DNA from: Deinococcus carri
GTDB lineage: Bacteria; Deinococcota; Deinococci; Deinococcales; Deinococcaceae
DNA length: 58,032 nt
Reading direction: 5' to 3'
Assembly: GCF_039545055.1 (NCBI RefSeq)
Contig: NZ_BAABRP010000020.1
Span: 1-58,032 of the forward strand
Positions 48,112 to 58,032 of this stretch are shown one piece after another; within the stretch, counting starts at the first letter, position 1, and each line of letters opens with the position of its first letter. The notes under the pieces are model-generated. The model searched no databases. It worked only from the letters and a program-made list of their open reading frames with translations, and was not told where the DNA came from. The position numbers and the translations under genes are program-made.

Positions 48112-50964
48112 TTAAGGCACGGTCACCTGGAAACAGACGCTGCCGCCCGCGCCTGGGTTCAGCGCGGCCAGCCGCACCACCACCTGCTGCCCCGTGACGT
48201 CGCCGTCATCGTCGCCGGTCTGGTCCGTCAGGGCGACGCCATCGCGGGCCAGGGTGCCGGGGACGTACTGGAGCGGGAGAGTCAGGTGGTCGGCCAGGAC
48301 GAGCTGAGTCAGGGGGTCCACTCCGAGGTTGCGGTAGTCCAGGCAGTACTCCAGCCGCTCACCGGGAAAAGCATCGGAGCTGAGGCCCGAGCCTGCGCCG
48401 TGCCGCGTCAAGTTGCGGACGCGCTTGGTCAGGGTGGCCGCCTGCTGGTCCGTCACCGCCGTCGTGTCGGTGACGCCGCGAGGGTCCTGCACCGGGCGGC
48501 CTTCCCAGGTCAGGGTCGCCGTGACAGTTGCGGTATCTACTGTGCCGGTGGGCTGTCCGGCCGGGACCCGGACCTCAACTTCCAGAGCGCAGGCCCGCAG
48601 GCGGCCGTCCGGCTCGCGCGGCCAGTTGCCGTCCACGGTGAAGGAGGTGAGGCCCGCCCGTTCACTGTCCTCCACGGTCCCGTCGCAATCGAGGTCACGG
48701 GCGAAGGTATAGCCGTACCCCACCGTGCCGCTGGCCGCGAGGGTCACGGTGCCCAGGGTGCCGGGCCGGTAGAGGTGGGCATAGCGCACACGCCCCGGCG
48801 TTCCGGTTGCGCCCGGGGCGGCGGAGGTCAGGGAGGACGCCTCCACCACCCCGAAGTCGCGCGTCAGGTCGCGGCCTGAGGTCACGTCGAGCGGGAGCGG
48901 GTTGACGTTGCTCCCCGCGAAGTCCGCCGCAAGGGTAGCCGTCGTCCCGTTAGAGAACCCGGCCACGGGGCGGTCAGCGACGGTGAGGGCCGCAGACGGA
49001 CCCCAGGCCGCGGGCCAGTACAGGGTGTAGCGGCCGTCTGTGCCGGTCGTGGCCGCACGCGACTGGCCCGCACCCGTCAGGCTGACGGTCACGCCAGGGG
49101 CGGGCGGCTCCTGGCCGTTCCGGCGCGCATCGTTCGGAACCCCTGCACCCAGTCCGTGGTCAGCGAACAGCAGACCGCGAACGCGGGCACCCTCGAAGAG
49201 ACCGAAGTCCTGACTCGCAACCGGGGCCGCGTCGACGGTGACGGAGCGCATGCCGGATTCGGGCGTCACCAGGATCCAACCGGCGGGAGCGCGGGGCGTG
49301 GTGTCCAGAGCCGCCGCCGTCACGAGGACGCTGAAGGTGCCGCGCGGAACTTCCGCAAAGGTGTAAGCGCCGCTTCCGGCGGTCACGAGGACAGACTGCA
49401 CGGTCCGTCCCCCCTGCACCAGGTTGACGTAGACGTTCGGGGTGCCGCTCCAACTTTCGCCCGCATCACGGGTGCCGTCCGGTTGCAGGTCGCGGTACAC
49501 CGTGCCGCTCACCGGGCAGACGCGCGTGATGCCCGCCACACTGAAGACCGCCTGACCTATCTGAATGCCCAGCAGGTTCAGCAGCGGGTCGACCAGGCCA
49601 CCCAGAACCGTACCCAGCACGGGCGTGAGGAGACCCGTCAACTGGCCCGTTAGCGGAGTCACCAGCCCGGTCAGGAGGGCGTCGGTGATGGTGCCGATGG
49701 GCAGCGGCAGGGGCAGGGTGCCGAGCAGCCTGACGTTCACCCCGCTGTTGACCAGGCTGACCTCCAGGTTGTTCAGGAGCGAGGTGACCAGGGCACTGGC
49801 CGACACTGAGCCGGAGGAAAAGGTGCGCGTCTGTGGAAAGGGCACCGTGTAGGTCTGGGTGAGAAGTTCGGGACGGCCGCTCGCCGTGCCGCGCAGTTGC
49901 ACCCCCAGGTCCAGGGTGATGTCGGCAATCGGCAGGAGGGCGCTGACCCGCAGCGTGGCGGCGGTGGCGGGCGTCACGTCGGCGGAGGTCAGGAGGCGGG
50001 TGCGGTTGAAGAAGATGGGGTCCGGAATCTGGCCCAGGAAGAGGTTCACCAGCCCCGGCCGCGCCTGCAGGGTGACCGCGCTCGCCAGCAGGTCGAGGCC
50101 GCTGATGGTGCCCTCTGCCTGGGCGACCTCGACGTAGACGCTGACGCGCAGGGCGTCGAGCTGCTCGACCCGGACGTTGGTGGCATTCAGGGTCAGCCCG
50201 GCGAGGATGTTCGAGACGGCGGTCGTGAGGGCCGCCGTGTTCAGGCCGCTCGCCAGCGTCAGGTCGAGCTTGAGGCGGATGGCCGCCGTGTGGAAAGAGG
50301 AACCGACCCGGCCACACACGTACACCGGGGGTTCGACGACCTGAGCGTACACTCGCAGCGCGGCCACACCTGTCAGCCCCAGGGCGGCGGTGTTGACCTG
50401 TACGGGCGCGGGCGTGGTGGCGACGTTGCGGTGGTTGTAGAGCTGCACGGCACTCGTGATGAGATCGAGCACATCCAGCCCCACGTCGGTGAGTGCCCCC
50501 TGGGGAAACTGCACCGAGAGCAGGTCGGCGAGGCGGATGCTCCCGCCGAGGCCGCCCAGCGGCACCCGCAGCGTGTTCAGGGCGTTGACGAGGGCCGTGT
50601 TGCCGTCCGCCTGCGCCACATCGGCCAGGGCCACCAGCAACTGACCCAGGGTGATGTTCGTGCCCAGCACCTCGTCGGTGCTCGAGAGGTTGAGGTTGGC
50701 GCGCAGACGCTCCAGCAGGAGGGTCAGCCTCACGTCGCCTCCGGCCAGGGCGTTCCAGTCGAGCACGCTGAGCTGGACACCCGTGCCGGGCAGCAGGGCC
50801 TGCAACAGGGTGTTGAGCAGTGCACTCTGCCGGGAGTCCACACTCACCAACCGGGGTCCGGCAGCCACACACGCGCCGCTGCTGCACGCCTGCGCCTGTG
50901 CCTGGTTCATGCCCAGGATTCCCAGCCCCAGCAAACACAGGACGAAAAGAAGAATCCGTTTCAA
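48112..50964 (-). CDS. Large secreted protein with SdrB-like and DUF11-like domains
   Basis: A 950-residue exported protein. The signal peptide ([14 protein letters not shown], cleaved after AQA) starts at a TTG codon, supported by GGAGG and by overlap (TTGA) with the barrel gene stop. Residues about 30-450 are an unusual beta/helix region with many Asn, Thr and Leu residues. From about 490 there are SdrD-B-like units ([19 protein letters not shown]) and from about 840 a DUF11-like end ([21 protein letters not shown]). No anchor motif is present, so it may bind another surface layer. It is the last gene of the four-gene leftward operon. Confidence 0.8.
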   Translation of the reverse strand: MKRILLFVLCLLGLGILGMNQAQAQACSSGACVAAGPRLVSVDSRQSALLNTLLQALLPGTGVQLSVLDWNALAGGDVRLTLLLERLRANLNLSSTDEVLGTNITLGQLLVALADVAQADGNTALVNALNTLRVPLGGLGGSIRLADLLSVQFPQGALTDVGLDVLDLITSAVQLYNHRNVATTPAPVQVNTAALGLTGVAALRVYAQVVEPPVYVCGRVGSSFHTAAIRLKLDLTLASGLNTAALTTAVSNILAGLTLNATNVRVEQLDALRVSVYVEVAQAEGTISGLDLLASAVTLQARPGLVNLFLGQIPDPIFFNRTRLLTSADVTPATAATLRVSALLPIADITLDLGVQLRGTASGRPELLTQTYTVPFPQTRTFSSGSVSASALVTSLLNNLEVSLVNSGVNVRLLGTLPLPLPIGTITDALLTGLVTPLTGQLTGLLTPVLGTVLGGLVDPLLNLLGIQIGQAVFSVAGITRVCPVSGTVYRDLQPDGTRDAGESWSGTPNVYVNLVQGGRTVQSVLVTAGSGAYTFAEVPRGTFSVLVTAAALDTTPRAPAGWILVTPESGMRSVTVDAAPVASQDFGLFEGARVRGLLFADHGLGAGVPNDARRNGQEPPAPGVTVSLTGAGQSRAATTGTDGRYTLYWPAAWGPSAALTVADRPVAGFSNGTTATLAADFAGSNVNPLPLDVTSGRDLTRDFGVVEASSLTSAAPGATGTPGRVRYAHLYRPGTLGTVTLAASGTVGYGYTFARDLDCDGTVEDSERAGLTSFTVDGNWPREPDGRLRACALEVEVRVPAGQPTGTVDTATVTATLTWEGRPVQDPRGVTDTTAVTDQQAATLTKRVRNLTRHGAGSGLSSDAFPGERLEYCLDYRNLGVDPLTQLVLADHLTLPLQYVPGTLARDGVALTDQTGDDDGDVTGQQVVVRLAALNPGAGGSVCFQVTVP

Positions 50965-53900
50965 GGGGTGCCTCCGCCGAAGTCGAGTCGAACGTGGAAG
51001 CCTGGCCTGGCCCCCTCGGTTAACCCGGAAAAGCCGCTCCAGGTGTAGCCGGCCACCAGCCAGACGGGGTCGGCCAGGCGATACCGGGCGTCCAGCCCCG
51101 CCGCCGCCGACCAGGTGTTGGCCGCAGGCTGCCACAGCAGGTAGCCGCTGGCGGTAACGCCGAAGGTTTTGGTCAGCAGGACGGTGGCCCCCAGGCCGAG
51201 TTGCACGCTGCTCGCCGCCGCATCGCCCAGCGGCAGGCGGTAGGCCAGACTGGGTTGCAGGTCGAGGGCGGGGCGCACCCGCAGGTTGGCCTGCACCTCG
51301 CCCTCCAGCACCCGCGTGGTGCCGCCCTGCACGCGGTGGTAGGTCAGCAGGGCGAAGGTGTCGCGCCGCAGGGCGTAGCTCACGGTGAAGCGGCCCTGGG
51401 GGGTGGGCAGCAGTTGTGCGCTCGCGTCCACAGAGAGGGTCTGCCCCTCCCCGAGCTGCCCCGCCGCCCCGCCCCGCAGCGTCAGGCGGCCCGCGCTCCC
51501 CGTGAAGCCGTACTCGCCGCCCAAGGTGGCGAAAAAGGTGGGCGTCTGGTAGCGCACGCCGGTCGTCAGGGTTCCGCCCAGCGTCCCGCTCCCCATGTCC
51601 CGCTCCAGCCCCGCGCCGACATTGGCGCTCCAACGCTCACTCAGGGTGAGCGGCACGTCCAGGCCGAAGCGCGCCCGGCTGGCCTCCCCGGATACGCCGG
51701 GCAACTGGTAGGTCACGTTGAAGTTGGAGGTGCCGACACGCTGGCGCAGACCAAGTTCGCCCGTCGCGCCCACGCCCCATTGCTGCCGCACCTGCGCTTC
51801 CGCCGTGAGACTGCTGGAAAGCTGGTAGGCCGCCACCACCCGCGTTTCCGCCGCGCGCCCGCCCAGCGGCTGCGCGTGCGTGACCTCCACCCGCCCTGGC
51901 CCCGCCTCATAGCGGGCCAGGCCCAGGGCACCGAAAGTCCCCGAGGACCAGTCGTAGTCGAAGCCCAGGCCCAGCGAGACCGGGCCGAAGCGCTGCTCCA
52001 GGGCCGCCTCGGTGCGGGCACCCGTGCTCTCGAAGCGCTGGCGCAGCGTGGCCTGGCGCACGCCGAAGCGGTAGGTCGCGCTCGCGGTGCCCAGGGTGCC
52101 CTCGGAGGGGGTCGAGCTGACGTTGGCCACGACACTGAAAGGCCCCTGCTGGCCGCGCAGGTCCACGGTCAGGCGGCCTTCCGGGTTCAGCGGGTCCTGC
52201 CGGTACCCGGCCTTCACGCTGAATTGCGGCGTGTCGTAGGCCGCCCCCACGCTGTAGGACCACCGCTGGAGGTGCGCGGCCCCGAACTCCACGGTCCAGG
52301 GACCGCGGCTGTACTGCGCCCCCACCCCCGCCGCGAGGACGTTGCGCCGGGCGGTGGCCGGAACATAGGTGACGATGAGGCGCACCGGCAGGAAGTCGGC
52401 GTCGTAGGGTCCCAGCGGCGCGGCCAGGACCAGGGTGCCCGCCGAGTCCAGCACGTACTCCTGTCCGGGCACCAGGACCCGGTCCCGCCCGCCGGAACGG
52501 ACGACCACCCGCTCGCTGCCGGTGCGCGGGCCGAAGTTCAGGTGATAGAGGCTGCCGCCGGGGGTGAACTCCTCGACCTGGCTGTCCCCCGCGACCAGTC
52601 CGGCGAAGGCCTGCACCCGCAGGGGACCGCGCCGCTCGACGCGCAGGGCAGTGCCCACGGGCAGAGTCTCCAGACCGGGCACCCCGAGCGGGGCGGCGTA
52701 GTACCCCACGGTGAGGTCGGGGCGGTCGTAGCGCACCGCGAAGGCGTCGTCCGAACGCAGGGGGGTCTGGGCCTCGGTACTGCTGCCGGTGACGGGAAAA
52801 CGCTGGAAGTCCTCCACGCCCGGCAGGCCGCCGGTGTCGACGGCGGCGCGCAGTTGCCCGCCTGCCAGCGGCGTCTCCAGGTAGCCGCGCGCGGAGCCGG
52901 TCACACCGAACTGCCCACCGGCCACCTGCACCCCGACACTGCCCTGACCCAGAGCCAGGGTCGAGCCGCCCGAGGGCGCGTAGAGCCGGGTCTCGGCGGT
53001 GAGGCTGCCCAGCGCCGCCCGCAGCGTGAATTCCCGCCCCGCGGCGAGGGGAGCCAGGGTCACGCGGGCCACGCCGCCGCGCAGCGCCACCTGATAGCCG
53101 CTTTCCAGCGGGGCGGCGTCAGGCGTGGTGGGTTCGAGGTCGGTGGAGACGGTCACGAAACCGTTGCCGCCCTCCGTGCCGCGGGCGTCCAGGGCGGCGA
53201 TGTCCACCACCAGGGAGGAGTGCCCGTCCGCGACGAGCGAGACCGGGCGGAAGACCAGGCGGCGGGCCGTTCCCGCCACCGTGACCTCCAGGCGCTCGGT
53301 CTGGTCCCCGAAGCGGGCCTCCAGGGTGTTGACGCCTTCCTCCAGCGGTACGCCCACGAAGCCGAGGCGCACGCTGCCGGGCGTCTGCCCCGGCCCGCGC
53401 TCGCCCAGCAGGTCCTCGGGGACCTCTCGACCATTCACGCGCAGGCTGACCGGTTCGGAGGCAGGACCTTCCAGAGTGATGCCGGTGCGGTTGCCGTCGC
53501 GCACCACCGCTCCGCGCAGGGGCGAACGGATGAGGCCCTGCGGCGGGGGCAGGGTGGGTGCCGCGGGGGTGGCCCTCGCCACCGTCGCCGTCACCGGGGC
53601 CAGGGCGAAGTCCGCCCGCGCCAGGCCCGCCACGTCCACCGCACGCCGCAGGGCACCGTCGGCAGGCGAGGCAGGCAGGGTGGCGGGGTCAAGCCCGACC
53701 AGCCACGAGCCGGGGTCCAGGTTGCGGAAGGTGTACTGGCCCCGCGCGTCCGTGAGGGTCTGGGTGCCGTTTGCCAGCAGCACGCGCGCGCCCCGGACGG
53801 GCACGTCAGCGGCGTCGGAACGGCCATTGCCGTTCTGGTCCACGAAGACCTGACCGATCAGGGTGCCGCGCTGGTCGAAGACCCCGGCCCGCAGCGCAAC

Positions 53901-54752
53901 GGTGGCCGCGGCCCGCTCGCTGCGGACCAGCCGGCCGGCGATCATGCCCTGGGCCACGGCGACGGAGGTCACCTGCGGCCCACGGTGCCGCAGAACCTGA
54001 ACGTGGTAGGTGACCACCTGACTGACCCCCGGCGGCAGCGTCAAGGTCCAGAGGAGGGTGTTCCCCCGCACCTCGGGCGCTCCGTCACCCGCCCGGGGAA
54101 GGTAGGTGGCGTCGTCCGGCAGCACCGCCTCAATGGTGGCGGGTAGGGGCACGTCGACGGGATTACGGAGGGTGAGCGTGAAGGGAATCGGCTGGCCCAC
54201 CTCGGCCTCGCGCATGGCCGAAGAGTGGTTCAGCAGCAGGGGCGTTGCCCCCGCGCGGGGGCGAATCTCGACCGGGGTGCCGTCGGCGCGGCGACTGCCG
54301 CAGGCCGCGCTCAGCTGGACACGCACAGTCCCGGTCTGCCGCGTCCCGGCCGAGACGGCCAGCAACAGGGGCCGTTCCTCACCCGCCCCCAGCGTGAGCC
54401 GGGTCAAAGCCTCGCCGTCGGGCCTGCCGTCCCGGTCGGCGTCGAGAAAGACGGCCAGGCGGGGGGTCCAGGCGGCCTGCGGGAGCACGTCCGCACTGAG
54501 CGTGATTTCGCCGCCCGCCCCGCCCTGCCGCAGGGTGTGGGGCACGAAGACCGTGCCGGGGGTGTCGAGGAGCAGCCCCTCCGTCCCTGCCGCGCCGTCC
54601 ACGCTCAGCGACGGCGTGCAGGTCGGGGCACGTTGCAACTCCACCGTGTTGGAGGGGAGGCTTCCCCCGTTCAGGTGCAGGGAGGCCGTGTTCGTCACCT
54701 GCTGGGCGGCGACGCTGCCGAGGAGACAGAGGGTCAGGGAGAGCGTCCTCAT
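50961..54752 (-). CDS. Outer-membrane beta-barrel with Ig/SdrB N-terminal domains
   Basis: A 1263-residue exported protein. After a short signal peptide ([13 protein letters not shown]) comes a region with conserved Cys and DUF11-like features, an SdrB-like unit ([20 protein letters not shown] then [15 protein letters not shown]), Ig-like units, and, from about residue 650, a long stretch of alternating amphipathic strands (for example [40 protein letters not shown]) that ends [10 protein letters not shown]. This has the look of a large outer-membrane beta-barrel. The start ATG follows GGAGAAG. It is coupled to the DUF11 and SdrB genes on either side, so it may export or anchor them, which is inference. 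Confidence 0.78.
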   Translation of the reverse strand: MRTLSLTLCLLGSVAAQQVTNTASLHLNGGSLPSNTVELQRAPTCTPSLSVDGAAGTEGLLLDTPGTVFVPHTLRQGGAGGEITLSADVLPQAAWTPRLAVFLDADRDGRPDGEALTRLTLGAGEERPLLLAVSAGTRQTGTVRVQLSAACGSRRADGTPVEIRPRAGATPLLLNHSSAMREAEVGQPIPFTLTLRNPVDVPLPATIEAVLPDDATYLPRAGDGAPEVRGNTLLWTLTLPPGVSQVVTYHVQVLRHRGPQVTSVAVAQGMIAGRLVRSERAAATVALRAGVFDQRGTLIGQVFVDQNGNGRSDAADVPVRGARVLLANGTQTLTDARGQYTFRNLDPGSWLVGLDPATLPASPADGALRRAVDVAGLARADFALAPVTATVARATPAAPTLPPPQGLIRSPLRGAVVRDGNRTGITLEGPASEPVSLRVNGREVPEDLLGERGPGQTPGSVRLGFVGVPLEEGVNTLEARFGDQTERLEVTVAGTARRLVFRPVSLVADGHSSLVVDIAALDARGTEGGNGFVTVSTDLEPTTPDAAPLESGYQVALRGGVARVTLAPLAAGREFTLRAALGSLTAETRLYAPSGGSTLALGQGSVGVQVAGGQFGVTGSARGYLETPLAGGQLRAAVDTGGLPGVEDFQRFPVTGSSTEAQTPLRSDDAFAVRYDRPDLTVGYYAAPLGVPGLETLPVGTALRVERRGPLRVQAFAGLVAGDSQVEEFTPGGSLYHLNFGPRTGSERVVVRSGGRDRVLVPGQEYVLDSAGTLVLAAPLGPYDADFLPVRLIVTYVPATARRNVLAAGVGAQYSRGPWTVEFGAAHLQRWSYSVGAAYDTPQFSVKAGYRQDPLNPEGRLTVDLRGQQGPFSVVANVSSTPSEGTLGTASATYRFGVRQATLRQRFESTGARTEAALEQRFGPVSLGLGFDYDWSSGTFGALGLARYEAGPGRVEVTHAQPLGGRAAETRVVAAYQLSSSLTAEAQVRQQWGVGATGELGLRQRVGTSNFNVTYQLPGVSGEASRARFGLDVPLTLSERWSANVGAGLERDMGSGTLGGTLTTGVRYQTPTFFATLGGEYGFTGSAGRLTLRGGAAGQLGEGQTLSVDASAQLLPTPQGRFTVSYALRRDTFALLTYHRVQGGTTRVLEGEVQANLRVRPALDLQPSLAYRLPLGDAAASSVQLGLGATVLLTKTFGVTASGYLLWQPAANTWSAAAGLDARYRLADPVWLVAGYTWSGFSGLTEGARPGFHVRLDFGGGTP

Positions 54753-54766
54753 CACTTCTCCGGCGC

Positions 54767-57475
54767 TTACTGAACGCGGACGATGAGGCGGACCGAGAAG
54801 CTCTGCCCCGCGGTGAAGGTGTCGCTGGCGTTCACGGTACCGTCGCCATTGCTGTCGACCCCCACCCACAGCAGTCCTGCCGGCAGGCCAGCCGGCGCGG
54901 AGGCCGTCCAGGTCTTGCCGCTGTCCACGCTGTACAGCAGGTTCAGCCCGCTGCCCGCCGCACCCGCGCTCACGAAACTGGTGTGGGTGGGGACGGTGTC
55001 GGAGACGTACACGAAGTTCTGGGCAACGTCCCCATCGTTGGTGGCGGTGATGGTGTAGAGCACCACGTCGCCGGGGGACACCTGAGCGCCGTTTGCCAGC
55101 GGGGACGTCGTCGCGCAAGCGGCGTCGGCACACAGGGCGGCACTCTTGGTGATGCCGGCACGGCTGCGCAGCGCGGTGGTGGTGTCGGTGACGGTGGCGC
55201 TGCCGGTGCTGCTCGGCGTGGTGTTCGTGGTGACGTCCACGCGGATGACGGCGGCTTCCTGGTCCCCGGCGGTCGGCTGGTAGCCCTGCGGCACCGTGAC
55301 GCGCACATAGAGCGGCGTGCTGGCCCCGGCGGCGAGGGTGAGGCCCGTCAGGCTGGGGGCATAGGTGGTGCCGTCGGTCGAGAACTCGTAGGTCCAGCCC
55401 CTGGCCGAGGTGAAGGCGGGCACCGTCACGGTGACGGGGCTGTTGCTGGTGTTGGTCAGGGTGTGCGCATAGACCACGTTGCCGCCCGGAAGGGTGCTCT
55501 GGGCACCGTTCGGCCCGAAGCTGACGCTGGCGACCCCGTTCACCTGCACCGCGTTCGTCAACGTACTCACGCGGCTCGGGGTGGTGGTGCCGGTCGCCGT
55601 GAACGTCACGGGTTCCTGGCCTGCCGGGCGGCCCACGGGCAGCGTAACCTCCGCGACGAGGCAGAGGGTTTCCCCCGCCGGAATGCTGGGGGTGGTCGTG
55701 ACCGGCGAGCCGTCGGGAACGCCGTCGCAGTTGGTGTCCAGGTAAAAGGTGGGGGCCGGGTAGCCGGCGGGCACGGTGCCGGTCAGGGTGTAGCTTTCCG
55801 GGACAGGTGCGCCGTTCTGGAGTTCCAGCGGGAAGCGGGCGGACGTGCCGGGGGCCGCGGCCACGGTCACAGGTGCCGTGTTCGGTGGCGTGGCCTGGTT
55901 TCCGTCGCTGTTGCCCAGGACGGTGGGACTGGCGGCCGTGACCTGGGCCACACGGTTCACGGTCACGTCGGGGGTGCCGCCCGTGGGGGTGGCCGAGACG
56001 CGCACCTCCTGGTTGGTGGCGCTGGCGGCCCCGAAGGGCACGTCACACTCGGTCGCCACGTCGGCGGTGGCCCCCGGAGCGAGCGTGACCGGGTTGGTGG
56101 AGGGACCCACCGCGCCGGTCCCGTCCACGTTCAGCACGCGGCAGGTCCATCCGGCGGGCGCGGAGTCCACCGCGAGGTTGAAGGTGTTCGTCGTGTTGCC
56201 GGTATTGAGCAGCGTCTGCTTGAAGCTGGCAGTGGTGCCCGCCGCGACGCTGCCCAGCAGCGTCTGCAAGTCGCCGGAGCGGTCGATCTGGTGGCCGCCG
56301 AAGGTATAGGTGCCCGTTCCGTTGCCCCTGGGGGCCTCGAAGGGGCCGAACGCTGCCCCGGTGGCCGTGGCCGTGGTGTTGGTGACGCGGGCAGTGGCGA
56401 CTTCCCCCGGGTCCGCGCCATCCCCGTCCCCGTTGCCGTCGAAGGTCACGGTGGCCTGGTTACTCAGGTCCGTGCCGCCCGGGGAATTCACCGGAACCGC
56501 CGCGTCGAAGGTCAGGGTGAGCGTGGCTCCGGACGGGAAGAACGCCCCGCTCCCCGTGAGCAGCATCCCGACGGCGTTCACGGCCCCCGTCTGAGTGGGG
56601 AGCGTGGCCGTCCAGGTCTGCCCGCCGTCCGTGGAATAGACCAGCGTGGTCGTTCCGGCCGAACTGCCGCTGGTCGGAGCCACGCTGACCAGACTCATCC
56701 CGCCGGGCAGGACGTCACGGACGAAGATGCCGTCCCGCGGCGTGCCGTCCACGGTCACGACGCCGGTCACGTTCCCTGCGGGGGCGGGCGACGTGTTGCT
56801 GCCCTGCGCGGAGTAACGGATGATGCTGCCCGGCTGCACGCTGCCCTGCGGCGTGTTGCTCAGGCTGATGCTGAGCTGCGCGTCCCGGCTGACCGTCACC
56901 TGGGCGAAGTTGTTCTCGTCGATCACGGCGGGGTTCCCCGTGGAGACGGCCCGCAGCGCGAACTTGCCCACGGCCCCCGGTTGCGCGGTGGCGGGCGTGC
57001 GGACGGCGACCAGCACGGTCGTCATGGCGTCGGCATTCAGCGTGACCTGTGTGAGCGGCGTGGCGTCGTCGGGTACACCGTTGTTGTCACGGTCCGCGTA
57101 GACCACGGCAGTCGTGAAGTCGAAGTCGTCCCCGGTCTGGGCCTGAACGACGCTGAGGTTCAGCGTATCTGGCCCGTTGCTGTCGTTGCGCACCATGTAG
57201 GGCACCAGCCGCTGCTGGTCGGCCGGAACACCGAACTGCCGGGCGGCCGGGATGGCGTCTGCGGTGGCGTCCGGCGAGACGGTCACGGCATAGACCTGAC
57301 GAACCAGCAGCTCGACCGGGTTCGAGCTGATCTGCCGGGAGTCGCCCAGTGAGGTGCGGAAGTTCAGGGTGGCGGTGTTGGTCACTGTGGTGTTGGCGGG
57401 TGTCCCGACCGCGAGGGCACCGGTGGTCAGGGCCAGAAACCCGGCGCACAGCAGATGGTGATGACGGACAGGCAT
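54767..57475 (-). CDS. Large DUF11-repeat surface protein
   Basis: A 902-residue exported protein with a signal peptide ([15 protein letters not shown]) and about six DUF11-type beta-sandwich repeats (patterns [40 protein letters not shown], [40 protein letters not shown], with [13 protein letters not shown] at the end). DUF11 proteins are long, stalk-like surface proteins. The ATG at 57475 is preceded by GAGGAGGC. It lies 12 bases after the partial DUF11 gene and 14 bases before the barrel gene, in one operon. Confidence 0.85.
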   Translation of the reverse strand: MPVRHHHLLCAGFLALTTGALAVGTPANTTVTNTATLNFRTSLGDSRQISSNPVELLVRQVYAVTVSPDATADAIPAARQFGVPADQQRLVPYMVRNDSNGPDTLNLSVVQAQTGDDFDFTTAVVYADRDNNGVPDDATPLTQVTLNADAMTTVLVAVRTPATAQPGAVGKFALRAVSTGNPAVIDENNFAQVTVSRDAQLSISLSNTPQGSVQPGSIIRYSAQGSNTSPAPAGNVTGVVTVDGTPRDGIFVRDVLPGGMSLVSVAPTSGSSAGTTTLVYSTDGGQTWTATLPTQTGAVNAVGMLLTGSGAFFPSGATLTLTFDAAVPVNSPGGTDLSNQATVTFDGNGDGDGADPGEVATARVTNTTATATGAAFGPFEAPRGNGTGTYTFGGHQIDRSGDLQTLLGSVAAGTTASFKQTLLNTGNTTNTFNLAVDSAPAGWTCRVLNVDGTGAVGPSTNPVTLAPGATADVATECDVPFGAASATNQEVRVSATPTGGTPDVTVNRVAQVTAASPTVLGNSDGNQATPPNTAPVTVAAAPGTSARFPLELQNGAPVPESYTLTGTVPAGYPAPTFYLDTNCDGVPDGSPVTTTPSIPAGETLCLVAEVTLPVGRPAGQEPVTFTATGTTTPSRVSTLTNAVQVNGVASVSFGPNGAQSTLPGGNVVYAHTLTNTSNSPVTVTVPAFTSARGWTYEFSTDGTTYAPSLTGLTLAAGASTPLYVRVTVPQGYQPTAGDQEAAVIRVDVTTNTTPSSTGSATVTDTTTALRSRAGITKSAALCADAACATTSPLANGAQVSPGDVVLYTITATNDGDVAQNFVYVSDTVPTHTSFVSAGAAGSGLNLLYSVDSGKTWTASAPAGLPAGLLWVGVDSNGDGTVNASDTFTAGQSFSVRLIVRVQ

Positions 57476-57487
57476 AGCGCAGCCTCC

Positions 57488-58032
57488 TCAGCGCACCCGG
57501 GTGCGCAGGGTCACTTCGGCCTTGCTGCGAGCATCCAGCGTAGGAATGCTCCAGCGTACATGGGTGTACTCGTCGGGACGGACCTCGACTTCCTTCTCAA
57601 GGCGGCGTCCCCCCTCGGTGGTCACCACCCGCTTTTTCAGGGGCGCGAACCCGAAGTTGCGCCCCCCGTCAAAGCTGAACCTCGGCAGGATGCGCGTCTT
57701 CCCCAGGGTGAGTGGGGCCGCACTGCCCTCGACATAACGGGTGGAACTGGGAATAGGAACGGTCACGTCAAGGTCATGCAGGGGCGTCGGACCACCGTTG
57801 ATGGCGGTGGCTTTCCACAGCACGACGTCCCCGGGAAGGGCCGCTTTCTCAGAAAGAAGGACCTCCCGCTTGCTCTGAGGGTCCTGCTGCACCACGAAAG
57901 AGGTCAACTCAAGACCCGTTGCGCAGTAGAGGTAGGAGCAGGTAGGTTCAGGGGTGTTACGGCTGGAGAAGCTGAAGTCCCGAGCGCGTTCCTTTGAGCG
58001 GCTGGTGGGGCTAACGCCGATGGAGTTTGACC
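57488..58032 (-). CDS. DUF11-domain protein, 3' part; runs off the right edge
   Basis: The frame is open to the last base of the window and gives 180 residues of a larger protein. A Ser-rich segment with Cys residues ([15 protein letters not shown]) precedes a DUF11 domain ([60 protein letters not shown]). The 5' part, including any signal peptide, is outside the window. It is the first visible gene of the operon and ends 12 bases before the next start. Confidence 0.8.
   Translation of the reverse strand, partial: SNSIGVSPTSRSKERARDFSFSSRNTPEPTCSYLYCATGLELTSFVVQQDPQSKREVLLSEKAALPGDVVLWKATAINGGPTPLHDLDVTVPIPSSTRYVEGSAAPLTLGKTRILPRFSFDGGRNFGFAPLKKRVVTTEGGRRLEKEVEVRPDEYTHVRWSIPTLDARSKAEVTLRTRVR

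Noticed and set aside
51201..57352. Two very long plus-strand frames over the surface operon
   Set aside because: Low-complexity Gly/Arg/Gln products typical of antisense frames; the minus-strand genes have signal peptides, ribosome sites and known domains.

Overview
The window is high-GC DNA from what looks like a Deinococcus chromosome or megaplasmid. The basis is the codon bias, the frequent GTG/TTG starts with 4-base stop/start overlaps, -10 boxes of the TANNNT type placed 6 bases before an ATG (leaderless genes), and an outer-membrane barrel gene beside large DUF11/SdrB surface proteins. The species cannot be named from the sequence alone. No rRNA, tRNA, CRISPR array, integrase or replication origin was seen.

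Layout. (1) 1-14174: part of a contractile injection system (CIS, phage-tail-like) locus. It opens with a short nuclease-like toxin domain and a probable immunity gene. Then come an AAA+ ATPase, a gp25-like baseplate protein, a gpJ/Afp11-like baseplate protein, a tail-protein-I homologue with an N-terminal FHA domain, a 1467-residue membrane-spanning pseudokinase with an FHA domain and Ig-like repeats, a CIS tube-initiator (Afp7-like) protein and a VgrG/Afp8-like spike. Sheath, inner tube and PAAR tip genes are not in the window. (2) 14201-21635: an MFS exporter, two DedA proteins, a secreted polysaccharide deacetylase, a PepSY protein, and a PAP2 phosphatase/response regulator/histidine kinase operon. 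The PepSY gene and the PAP2 operon share an 11-bp-spaced direct repeat that may be the regulator's site. (3) 21698-32740: a flavin dehydrogenase, a lipoprotein related to peptide-N-glycosidase F, a beta-propeller-like protein, an aldo/keto reductase, a DUF2339 membrane protein and a small exported protein. (4) 33326-37385: a Na+/H+ antiporter and an amino-sugar pair (nanE and a SIS isomerase/deaminase) next to a truncated GntR regulator. (5) 37547-41900: a TetR regulator with an alcohol dehydrogenase, divergent from DJ-1/PfpI, acetoacetate-decarboxylase-like and alpha/beta-hydrolase genes, with a compact two-way leaderless promoter. (6) 42074-44997: two same-orientation IS982-like elements, one with an amber codon in its transposase, flanking a DUF5996 gene. 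(7) 45312-58032: a PAS-GGDEF-EAL protein with both catalytic motifs lost, then a leftward operon of four surface genes (the first runs off the right edge), one of them a large outer-membrane beta-barrel with Sdr/Ig domains.

Two families of short dispersed repeats run through the window: a 140-bp hairpin repeat (two near-identical copies plus a decayed one) and a 125-130-bp MITE-like repeat (four copies). Both tend to sit exactly on stop codons and could act as 3'-end processing or termination signals.

The most unusual biology is the CIS locus, which combines a membrane-anchored pseudokinase carrying an intact FHA domain, a second degenerate FHA fused to the baseplate, and a toxin/immunity pair. 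The uncharacterised barrel-plus-DUF11 surface operon comes next.
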